Of a DNA stretch of 12,762 nucleotides, positions 1-6,950 are shown piece by piece (positions within the stretch are counted from its first letter, which is position 1; each line of letters begins with the position of its first letter). Source of the DNA: Acidithiobacillus sp. (GTDB lineage Bacteria > Pseudomonadota > Gammaproteobacteria > Acidithiobacillales > Acidithiobacillaceae); assembly GCA_028065135.1 (NCBI GenBank), contig JAPTWR010000071.1, positions 3,233 to 15,994 on the forward strand, written 5' to 3'. Under the pieces are notes generated by a model. It saw nothing but the letters and a program-made list of their open reading frames with translations, was not told the origin of the DNA and searched no databases. The translations under genes and the position numbers were made by a program.

Positions 1-516
1 AATCTGATCTTCGCGGAAGTGGCGATGCAGTTGCTCATTGAGTTGCACGGCGCTTTCCAGATCATCACCGAAGGGTTTTTCAATCACGATACGGTAGTCG
101 CCATCCTGGTTAAATCCGGCCTCGGAAAGACGTTGTACCACGGGAATAAAATCGGCGGGGCGAATGGCGAGATAAAAAATGGTGTCCGCCGGTTTTTCGG
201 CCCCCTCCGGAGTCAGCAGACTGCTGAGTTTGGCGTAAGATTCCGGCTCATGGATTTCACCGCGTACATATTCAAAATGTTTGCAAAAATCGGCAAAGTG
301 GTCGGCGTGATAATTACTGGCATAGGTTTCCATCTGCTCCTGAAGAAACTCTTGCCAGGCTTTGTCATCCCAGGGGCGGCGGCCAAAGGCGAGAATACGC
401 AACTCGTCAGGCATTCTGCTTGCACAATGCAGGTGATACAGTGCGGGGAGGAGTTTTTTGCAGGCGAGATCGCCGGTCGCCCCAAAAATAACGAACTGAC
501 AATTACAGTTGCTCAT
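1..516 (-). CDS. zwf: Glucose-6-phosphate dehydrogenase, N-terminal part (cut by window edge)
   Basis: Oxidises glucose 6-phosphate to 6-phosphogluconolactone, the first step of the oxidative pentose phosphate pathway, in the cytoplasm. The visible 172 residues begin MSNCNCQFVIFGATGDLA and contain the nucleotide-binding GATGDL motif (residues 12-17) and the substrate-site signature EKPFGDD (about 146-152), followed by LESAVQLNEQL. The family is usually near 490 residues, so about two thirds lie beyond position 1. An Arg in the FGRRPWDD segment after the second strand is of the type used to bind the NADP phosphate. The usual AKRK after GDL reads ACKK here; the last Lys, which aligns with a substrate-contacting residue, is kept. 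The ATG at 516-514 directly follows the gnd stop (TGAATG on the minus strand), with a strong AAAAGGAGGA ribosome site inside the end of gnd. Translational coupling to gnd is likely. Confidence 0.95.
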   Translation of the reverse strand, partial: MSNCNCQFVIFGATGDLACKKLLPALYHLHCASRMPDELRILAFGRRPWDDKAWQEFLQEQMETYASNYHADHFADFCKHFEYVRGEIHEPESYAKLSSLLTPEGAEKPADTIFYLAIRPADFIPVVQRLSEAGFNQDGDYRIVIEKPFGDDLESAVQLNEQLHRHFREDQI

Positions 517-1437
517 TCAGTCCTCCTTTTGCACGGCATGGCCGCCAAACTGGTTGCGCATCATCGCCAGGAGTTTGGCGGCGTAGTCGTCGCGCCCCTG
601 GGAGGCCCAGCGCATCTGCAGAGCGAGGGTGATGACCGGCGCGGGAATGTTCAGGGCGAGGGCTGTCTGCGCGGTCCACAAGCCTTCGCCGGAATCCGCC
701 ACTACGGGCGCGATATCGGCGAGCACCTGATCTTTGGCGAGGGTGTCGGCGGTAAGGTCGAGGAGCCAGGAGCGGACGACGCTGCCGTAGCGCCACATTT
801 CGGCCACCTTGGCGAGGTCCAGCCCGAATTCGCTTTTGCCCTGCAGGATGGCGAATCCTTCGGCGAGGGCCTGCATCATGCCGTACTCGATACCATTATG
901 AACCATTTTGACAAAGTGACCGCTACCAACCGGCCCGCAGTGCAGCCAGCCCCTGTCGGCGCCCGGCGCCAGTGCCTCCAGAAAAGGCGTTACCTGAGTT
1001 ATGGCATCCTGGCTACCACCGACCATCAGGGCATATCCCTCTTGCAGACCCCAGACACCGCCAGAAACGCCAGCGTCTATGTAGTGTACCCCCGCCGCCT
1101 CCACTTTTTGGGATTGGGCGACGGAATCCTCATAAAAGGCATTGGCACCGTTGATCAATATGTCGCCTCTGCTCAACAATGGAAGAATGGAGTCGATATG
1201 ACTCTGGGTAGCCTCTCCGGCGGGAAGCATGAGCCAGACGATCCGGCGGCCGGGCAAGGCCTGAACGAGGGCCTCCAGATTTTCGGCAGCGTGCATGCCT
1301 GTTTCTTTAGCCAGATCAGTGGCTTTTTCGGTATGGCGATTGTAAACGGTGACTTCCAGACCCTTGAGGTGCAGACGCCGCGCCATATTGGCACCCATTC
1401 GACCTAAGCCGACCATCCCGATGCTTTTGTTACTCAT
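517..1437 (-). CDS. gnd: 6-phosphogluconate dehydrogenase, decarboxylating, short type
   Basis: Converts 6-phosphogluconate to ribulose 5-phosphate and CO2, giving NAD(P)H. The product has 306 residues, typical of the short (YqeC/GntZ-like, about 300-residue) class rather than the 470-residue enzyme. It has an N-terminal Rossmann motif GLGRMG, then VYNRHTEK, whose Asn-Arg is of the NADP-preferring kind (NAD-type enzymes usually have an Asp here). The substrate and catalytic segments GVSGGVWGLQEGYALM and KMVHNGIEYGMMQ are present, including the catalytic Lys, His-Asn and Glu-Tyr. The usual DGGNS loop reads NGANA; only its Asn is kept. I chose ATG 1437 because AAAGGAGC lies seven bases upstream (1443-1450); a start at 1458 has no such site. 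It lies 58 bases after the NDH-2 gene and abuts zwf, so it is very likely in the same operon. Confidence 0.93.
   Translation of the reverse strand: MSNKSIGMVGLGRMGANMARRLHLKGLEVTVYNRHTEKATDLAKETGMHAAENLEALVQALPGRRIVWLMLPAGEATQSHIDSILPLLSRGDILINGANAFYEDSVAQSQKVEAAGVHYIDAGVSGGVWGLQEGYALMVGGSQDAITQVTPFLEALAPGADRGWLHCGPVGSGHFVKMVHNGIEYGMMQALAEGFAILQGKSEFGLDLAKVAEMWRYGSVVRSWLLDLTADTLAKDQVLADIAPVVADSGEGLWTAQTALALNIPAPVITLALQMRWASQGRDDYAAKLLAMMRNQFGGHAVQKED
521..530 (-). promoter_or_regulatory. Ribosome binding site of zwf inside the 3' end of gnd
   Basis: The minus-strand sequence AAAAGGAGGA ends four bases before the gnd-stop/zwf-start junction TGAATG. It fixes the zwf start and indicates that zwf is translated from the gnd message rather than from its own promoter. 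Confidence 0.8.
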
Positions 1438-1495
1438 TACTTGCTCCTTTGCGTACACGCCTGACCGAAAATGTTAACACAAGGGTGAAAATAGT

Positions 1496-3679
1496 TTAGG
1501 GCTGATCAAAGGTCCTTATGGTAGGGTGGATTCCATCTTTCAGCGGCCGCTCGTCACCCGTGATCAGGCGTGTCCCCCGTTTGAAAGTGAGATAGGCCCA
1601 AAACCAGTTGAACATCACCGAGATTCGATTACGCAAACCCACCAGGAGCGCCACATGAATCACGCCCCATAGCCACCAGGCCGGTGCGCCGCTCATGTTT
1701 ACGCCGTTGAAGCTTGCCACTGCTGCTTTCCTGCCGATGGTGGCTAGGCTACCCATATGGCGGTATGCGAATGGTGGTTGCGCAGGCTGTCCCTGCAGTT
1801 TCCGGCGAATCGTCCTTGCCACGTAGGCCCCGCCCTGCTTCGCCGCTGGTGCCAGGCCGGGCACCGGTTTCCCTTTCCAGGCATTGGCCAGCGCCGTATC
1901 ACCGATAACAAACACGTTTGGTAGACCCGTTACCGAGAGGTCCGCTTCGACTTTCACCCGTCCGCTGCGATCGGCTGCAGCATTGAGCCATCGCGCTGCC
2001 GGGGATGCCACGACCCCCGCTGCCCATAATACGGTGCGAGACGCCAGGCATTCGCCATTGATGCGCACCCCCTCCTGATCGATGTGCTCCACCCGACTCT
2101 CCAGCATGACCTCGACGCCCAACTGTTCGAGTGACCGCTTCGCCTTTTCTGATAAAGTCTCGGGAAAGGTCGGCAACAGGCGCGGAGCCGACTGAATCAG
2201 AACCACGCGAGCGCTGGCCGGGTCGAAATGGTGGAACTCCTTCTCCATGCCGTGGCGCACCAGTTCGGCAATGTCGCCGGCCAACTCGACTCCCGTCGGC
2301 CCGCCTCCAACGATCACGAAGGTGAGCAAACCCTCCCGGTCGGCTGGATCTTCGGCCGCTTCTGCGCGCTCGAAAGCGGAGAGAATCCGTCGCCGTATTT
2401 CCACCGCGTCAGCAACGGTCTTTAATCCGGGCGCATAAGGTTCCCACTCGTCCCGCCCAAAATAGCTGTGGGATGCGCCCGTGGCGAGCACCAGATAATC
2501 GTATGGCATACGTCGTTTACCGATTAACACCTCCTGCTGGGCCGTATCGATCCCGGTCACCTGACCCAGCAGCACCTGCACGTTGAGGTGATCGCAAAAC
2601 AGGCCGCGCACCGTAGCGGCAATATCGGCAGGGGACAGCGATGCGGTGGCGACCTGGTACAATAACGGCTGGAATAAGTGGTAGTTATGACGATCGATCA
2701 AGGTCACGTGCACCGGTGTTTTCGTCAACTTCGCCGCGCAAGTCAGCCCGCCGAAACCGGCGCCAACGATCACCACGTGCGGCGCCCCTTCCAGTGGGAA
2801 TACCTGCCTGCCGCTGATCTGTGGAAGGACATCCAGAATCCATTTGTCGAGCGATAACCTGCCAGGCCCATACAAGCCAACGAGTGCGAGCGTCATCACA
2901 AAATATACATCAGCCGGGCCATCTGAGCCGGTTATATGCATACCGATAACGGTCATGATAAGCACTAGCGCGGCGGGACGGGCAACAAAGCCGAAAGCAA
3001 TAAGTAGCGCACACACCAGCGCCAGCGTAGGTGTTGGTGCAAAATGAGCAAGCGATTTTTCCGGCAGTAGTTTTACCAGGCGAATTGGTATCACCGCTCC
3101 CATGCTTACCACCAGCAGAGCCAAACCAAGCCACAGACGGATAAGCAATTGATAGTATGGCTTGAGATACCGCGTAACGGCACCTGCCAGGCGGGTTAGA
3201 GCCGTGGCGAAGGGCAGCGCGGTATCCCCTAATCCACGCGCCAGGAGATGATCCAGCGACAGTGGCCCCGCGCCACATATCACGAACCACCCGAATAGCA
3301 CTGCCGAGTACAGGTTGATATCCAGGGCGAGGTAGTTGAACTGGACCACCAGCACGAGAATGAGCATGTACAGCGCGGCCCACCGGGTTGCCAACCCCAG
3401 CGCGAGCAATACCGGAATAAGCATCTGTATCGCTGCCCCCAGGTAGGTAGGGCTTAGCGGCTCCACCCAAGGCACGGGATAGGCAACATTAGACAGATAG
3501 GGTGCGATGCTCAGATCGAAAATCTTCAATATCCCCGACACAAAGAAGACCTTCGCCAGCCACAGACGGATCAGGAGGCCCGCCACGGGTCCAACCGATC
3601 GTTCCATCACCCGGTAAACGGCACCGATGATGCCCATCAGCACCAGCAACCAGCGGATGCTATTGGTGTTCAGTGACAC
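1496..3679 (-). CDS. DoxX-domain / type II NAD(P)H:quinone dehydrogenase fusion
   Basis: Predicted membrane flavoprotein passing electrons from NAD(P)H to quinone without proton pumping. Length is 727 residues; stand-alone NDH-2 enzymes have about 400-450. Residues 1-290 hold two DoxX-like membrane repeats. Both begin LLIRLWL (about 35 and 178), contain several hydrophobic helices, and end in a G-x-G-x-LSLD motif (136-143 and 271-278), which suggests an internal duplication. Residues 300-727 are the NDH-2 part: FAD motif GAGFGG (306-311), HLFQPLLYQVAT (334-345), second dinucleotide motif GGGPTG (458-463), FVIGD (590-594), AAKQGG (612-617, quinone-site region) and a hydrophobic C-terminal anchor (about 668-698). 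At the end of the second strand of the NAD(P) fold the usual Glu is Gln496. The start is GTG 3679, with AAAAGG upstream overlapping the glgP stop; the gap to glgP is 13 bases. A sulfur-related role for the DoxX half is possible but unproven. Confidence 0.88.
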   Translation of the reverse strand: MSLNTNSIRWLLVLMGIIGAVYRVMERSVGPVAGLLIRLWLAKVFFVSGILKIFDLSIAPYLSNVAYPVPWVEPLSPTYLGAAIQMLIPVLLALGLATRWAALYMLILVLVVQFNYLALDINLYSAVLFGWFVICGAGPLSLDHLLARGLGDTALPFATALTRLAGAVTRYLKPYYQLLIRLWLGLALLVVSMGAVIPIRLVKLLPEKSLAHFAPTPTLALVCALLIAFGFVARPAALVLIMTVIGMHITGSDGPADVYFVMTLALVGLYGPGRLSLDKWILDVLPQISGRQVFPLEGAPHVVIVGAGFGGLTCAAKLTKTPVHVTLIDRHNYHLFQPLLYQVATASLSPADIAATVRGLFCDHLNVQVLLGQVTGIDTAQQEVLIGKRRMPYDYLVLATGASHSYFGRDEWEPYAPGLKTVADAVEIRRRILSAFERAEAAEDPADREGLLTFVIVGGGPTGVELAGDIAELVRHGMEKEFHHFDPASARVVLIQSAPRLLPTFPETLSEKAKRSLEQLGVEVMLESRVEHIDQEGVRINGECLASRTVLWAAGVVASPAARWLNAAADRSGRVKVEADLSVTGLPNVFVIGDTALANAWKGKPVPGLAPAAKQGGAYVARTIRRKLQGQPAQPPFAYRHMGSLATIGRKAAVASFNGVNMSGAPAWWLWGVIHVALLVGLRNRISVMFNWFWAYLTFKRGTRLITGDERPLKDGIHPTIRTFDQP

Positions 3680-3692
3680 GTAACTAAACCTT

Positions 3693-6209
3693 TTAACGAG
3701 GATACCACAGTATCTGCCGTGCTTCGGTAGGCACTATGGCACCCTCCAATGCGGGGATGATACGGGGAGTATAATCGCCGACAGGTCTTTCCTTGGGTAT
3801 GCACACCGTGAAATGAAAGCCATTTATAGATCCGCCGATGGCCTCGCCGCGCTGCATGCTATGGGTTATGGCTTTGCTGTGGTCCCAAGGTATGGCATAT
3901 AGCTCTACTTTCACAAAGTCCGGTGGCAGATCATTGAAATAGACGGGAAGATGGAAAAGATACGTATCGTCATCCTCAGTGATGCAGAGCTCTCCAAAAT
4001 GCACCTGATTCCAATGGCGTTCAACAGCCACACGCCAGTCATGGAGCGCATCAACAAAGGCTTGGTCTTGTCGCTTGGCATAAAGACAAGTGGCGGGCAT
4101 ATAAAGGCGCTCCAGGTATTCTCGCAGCATGCGGTTGCTGCTGAAACGGGGGGTAAGCCGGGTCATGCTCTCCCGCATCATGGCCACCCAGCCGCAAGGG
4201 CAACCCTGGGGGTCACGATCATGGTAGAAAAGAGGGGCAACTTCTCCCTCCAAGAGGCTGTATAGATCGTTGGCCTCTTTGGTGTCCCAGGCCAAGTCAC
4301 TGTCGTGTTCCTGCATGTCACCAATCGCCCAACCGACTTCCGGTGTATAGGCCTCTGCCCACCAGCCGTCCAACTCCGAAAGATTGAGCCCACCGTTGAC
4401 CAGGACCTTCATGCCGCTAGTGCCGCACGCCTCCCAGGGGCGGCGAGGCGTGTTGATCCACAGGTCCACCCCTTGCACCATCTGTTCGGCGAGCAACATG
4501 TCATAATCTTCCAGAAATACCAACTTGTCGGCAAGATCCGGGTGGCCGGCGATGAACTGGTTCCACTGGTGGATCATGTTTTTGCCAACGTCGTCCTGGG
4601 GGTGGGCCTTGCCGGCGATAATCATCTGTACAGGATATCGGGGGTGGGTGAGCAAGCGATAAAGGCGTCCCGGATCGCAGAGCAGCATGTTGGGCCGCTT
4701 ATAGGCGGTGAATCGCCGGGCAAACCCGATGGTCAGGATGTTGGGATCCAGCGCGAACTCCGCCTGCTTGATCTGTTCGACCGAAGCGCCGGTGCTGGCT
4801 AACTGACGGAGATGCCGGTCACGGGCGAACGTGACCAGACGGCTCCGGGCCTGGCTGCGCAGATCCCACAGGCTTTGGTCTGAGACGTCCTGAAAGAGAC
4901 CATTAATCTCTTCCTCTTCAAGATCACCCATCCAGCGACCCTTGCCGCACACTTTGGTCCATGTGGTGGTAGCGGCAGGAGAATCCCAGGAGGGTACATG
5001 GACGCCATTGGTGACGTGGGTGACCGGCACCTCCTCCTGAGGCCAGCCGGGGAAAAGGGGCTGAAAGATGCGGCGGCTGACCTGCCCATGCAAATGGCTG
5101 ACGCCGTTGGCCAGGATACTGCCGCGCATGGCCAGATAGGCCATATTGAAGGGTTCTTCCCGGTCCTCCGGGTTTTCCCTGCCCAAGGCCAACAGGGTCT
5201 CGGCGGCTATCCCAAAAGAATACTGGCGCAGCAGTTCCGGAGAGAAACGGTCAAAACCAGCAGAGACCGGCGTATGGGTGGTGAAGATGTTGCCGGCGCG
5301 AGTAGCGTGCAGGGCAGAGCTGAAATCTACACCATGTCGTTGCGCATGGTCGCGGGCGCGGGCGATGACGGCGAAAGCGGCATGGCCTTCGTTGAGATGG
5401 CAAATCTCCGTCTGGATGCCCAGTTTGCCCAGAAGGAGCCAACCCCCGACCCCCAGGCAGATCTCCTGCTGTAGGCGCATCTCGGACCCTCCACCATAGA
5501 GTTCGCTGGTGATACCGCAATCGGCAGGGTGGTTGATGGGATCGTTACTGTCCAGCAGATAGAGCCGTGCGCGCCCTATCCGCGCCTCCCAGGCGCGCAA
5601 GAGGATCAGCCGCCCGGGGAAGGGAAGTTCTACCCGCAGCCATTCACCCTTGGCGTCCCGGACGGGTAATACCGGAAGGTGGTGCGGGTTATTGAAGGGA
5701 AAAACCTCTTCCTGGCAACCATTACCGTTGATGACCTGACGGAAATATCCCTGTTGCCAGAGCAAACCTAGTCCGACCATGGGTATTCCCAGGTCGCTCG
5801 CCGTCTTCAGGCAGTCGCCGGCGAGGATACCCAGGCCACCGGAATAGATGGGCAGGGCCTCCGAGATGCCAAATTCCATGCTGAAATAAGCGATCTGTCG
5901 CACGGGTGGCTGTGGGTAAGCCTGTTCATACCACGAAGGCATGGCAAGCGTCTTTTCATGGGAGTCGTGGAAATCCGCCAGCATCGCGACAAAGTCTGAG
6001 TCAGCGGCGAGCTGCTCCAGTCGCTCGGCGGAGATGCTCTGCAGGATCAACCAGGGATTGCGGGTGAGGCTCCAGAGTTCCGCTGCGGCGTGTTCCCAGA
6101 GCGTATCGGCGGCATGACTCCAGGACCAGCGCAGATCCAGGGCCAGATCGGCAAGTGCCAGAAGCTCTTTGGGCAAATGGGGCAATAGGGAGTAGTGTTC
6201 AATGCTCAT
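3693..6209 (-). CDS. glgP: Alpha-glucan (glycogen) phosphorylase, DUF3417-containing type
   Basis: Releases glucose 1-phosphate from glycogen or maltodextrin by phosphorolysis, using pyridoxal phosphate; cytoplasmic, GT35 family. The 838 residues match the shorter bacterial/archaeal 'alpha-glucan family phosphorylase' group. An N-terminal DUF3417-like segment (about 10-100, LALDLRWSWSHAADTLW) precedes the phosphorylase fold, which starts with IAYFSMEFGISEALPIYSGGLGILAGD (106-132). Further motifs are HLNEGHAAF (271-279), THTPVSAGFDRF (311-322), THVTNGVHVPSW (397-408), FARRFTAYKRP (496-506) and EACGTSGMKVLVNGGLN (593-609). Lys601 in GTSGMK is the expected pyridoxal-phosphate lysine. ATG 6209 has AAGGA five bases upstream (6215-6219). 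It is the first gene after a 741-base gap and is followed 13 bases later by the DoxX/NDH-2 gene. No odd residues were noticed in the catalytic motifs. Confidence 0.95.
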   Translation of the reverse strand: MSIEHYSLLPHLPKELLALADLALDLRWSWSHAADTLWEHAAAELWSLTRNPWLILQSISAERLEQLAADSDFVAMLADFHDSHEKTLAMPSWYEQAYPQPPVRQIAYFSMEFGISEALPIYSGGLGILAGDCLKTASDLGIPMVGLGLLWQQGYFRQVINGNGCQEEVFPFNNPHHLPVLPVRDAKGEWLRVELPFPGRLILLRAWEARIGRARLYLLDSNDPINHPADCGITSELYGGGSEMRLQQEICLGVGGWLLLGKLGIQTEICHLNEGHAAFAVIARARDHAQRHGVDFSSALHATRAGNIFTTHTPVSAGFDRFSPELLRQYSFGIAAETLLALGRENPEDREEPFNMAYLAMRGSILANGVSHLHGQVSRRIFQPLFPGWPQEEVPVTHVTNGVHVPSWDSPAATTTWTKVCGKGRWMGDLEEEEINGLFQDVSDQSLWDLRSQARSRLVTFARDRHLRQLASTGASVEQIKQAEFALDPNILTIGFARRFTAYKRPNMLLCDPGRLYRLLTHPRYPVQMIIAGKAHPQDDVGKNMIHQWNQFIAGHPDLADKLVFLEDYDMLLAEQMVQGVDLWINTPRRPWEACGTSGMKVLVNGGLNLSELDGWWAEAYTPEVGWAIGDMQEHDSDLAWDTKEANDLYSLLEGEVAPLFYHDRDPQGCPCGWVAMMRESMTRLTPRFSSNRMLREYLERLYMPATCLYAKRQDQAFVDALHDWRVAVERHWNQVHFGELCITEDDDTYLFHLPVYFNDLPPDFVKVELYAIPWDHSKAITHSMQRGEAIGGSINGFHFTVCIPKERPVGDYTPRIIPALEGAIVPTEARQILWYPR

Positions 6210-6369
6210 GAGATTCCTTGAAGTGGGAGCGGTTTGGTCGTTATGGATGCAGGTGCCGTGGGCCAGCGACGGGGATATGGCCTTTTAGCCTCTCACCCGG
6301 ATTTCCATTTGACGCACTGTGGTCAACTGCATATTTACGGCAGCAAAACCACTTAGCCTTGTTAGAACC

Positions 6370-6556
6370 TACCAGCTTAAAAGTGCTGACTCAAGTCTGA
6401 GCACGGTAAATTTGTTCTCAGGCCCCCAGCGGGGTTGGTGCCGAATTTTTAGTCATGCGCAGATAATCGAAGACGAGACGGGTGCGGAAGCAGAGAGCCT
6501 TCCCTGATTATCTAGAATGATGCGTATCTGTTAAATGTTAGCCTATTAAGCTGGTA
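6370..6556. repeat. 11-base inverted repeat pair, arms 6370-6380 and 6546-6556
   Basis: TACCAGCTTAA (6370-6380) and TTAAGCTGGTA (6546-6556) are exact reverse complements separated by 165 bases. They fall in the most AT-rich part of the glgC-glgP gap. Nothing between them resembles a transposase; they might be paired binding sites or chance. Confidence 0.3.
6383..6404. promoter_or_regulatory. Imperfect palindrome upstream of glgP, possible operator
   Basis: The outer arms GTGCT and AGCAC pair perfectly. Within the 22 bases, seven of eleven symmetric positions match. It lies about 175-195 bases before the glgP start. On the minus strand it includes TTGAGT, which with TAGGTT 17 bases on makes a weak sigma-70-like pair. 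It could be a regulator site or chance. Confidence 0.25.
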
Positions 6557-6734
6557 TATCCGGCTTTTCACCGCAAAAACGAAAGTTTAATTGACGCTCG
6601 GTTGATGGACACTTTTGGGGCAATTTCCAGCTCTGATTCTGTCCAATAACCCGTCCATTCTCCTGTGTCCAGTAAACGTTACCCAAGCGCGCTACGTACT
6701 GACCACCAATTTCTGGACGTCCGGTTACGCTGCC

Positions 6735-6767
6735 CTGCCGCCGTTGAACCCTGATGTTCGGCAGCAG
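6735..6767 (-). other. Hairpin in the glgC-glgP gap
   Basis: Nine-base arms 6735-6743 and 6759-6767 flank a 15-base loop. In minus-strand RNA all nine positions pair, one as G-U; in plus-strand RNA that position is a C-A mismatch. There is no U tract after it in the minus direction, so it is not a classical intrinsic terminator. Confidence 0.35.
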
Positions 6768-6906
6768 ACTGAGGGAAGCGGAGAGCTGCTGGCAATGGGG
6801 GTTGTGATGGACCGTTTCTGTGATCAGTCACGGAATAAATGGGTACCTCCCCCAACAGGACCGACAGCGGGGAGTTTCGGAAGGAAATCCTCGCTTGAGC
6901 CGAACG

Positions 6907-6930
6907 GTATCTCCGAAAAATCAGAGATAC
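6907..6930 (-). terminator. Stem-loop just after glgC, terminator-like but without a U tract
   Basis: Starting 20 bases after the glgC stop, minus-strand RNA can form a ten-pair stem (GUAUCUCUGA against UCGGAGAUAC, one U-G pair) closed by a UUUU loop. The following bases (CGTTCGGCTC) contain no run of U, so intrinsic termination would be weak. It may instead protect the 3' end of the glgC message. Confidence 0.35.
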
Positions 6931-6950
6931 AACGCCGCTCAGTTACCGCT

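Larger units (their letters stand above)
6210..6950. other. 741-base intergenic region between glgC and glgP, no convincing gene
   Basis: I find no ORF with a ribosome site, no recognisable protein family and no RNA gene. It contains two hairpins that pair better as minus-strand RNA (6907-6930 and 6735-6767), an imperfect palindrome (6383-6404) and an 11-base inverted repeat pair (6370-6380 with 6546-6556). It is more AT-rich than the genes around 6320-6600. It must hold the leader of the glgP transcript unless glgP is read from glgC, but I could not pick a convincing promoter. Confidence 0.6.

Noticed and set aside
19..1407. 462-codon open frame on the plus strand
   Set aside because: It is antisense to zwf and gnd, whose motifs and ribosome sites are clear on the minus strand. 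Its translation shows no family features and it crosses the junction of two real genes.
2910..3470. 186-codon minus-strand ORF
   Set aside because: It is an out-of-frame shadow of the DoxX part of the fusion gene, which has hydrophobic repeats and family motifs.
6606..6671. Inverted repeat TGGACAC / GTGTCCA that could mark insertion-sequence ends
   Set aside because: The arms are only seven bases and enclose 52 bases, no transposase fragment is recognisable, and no flanking target duplication was seen.
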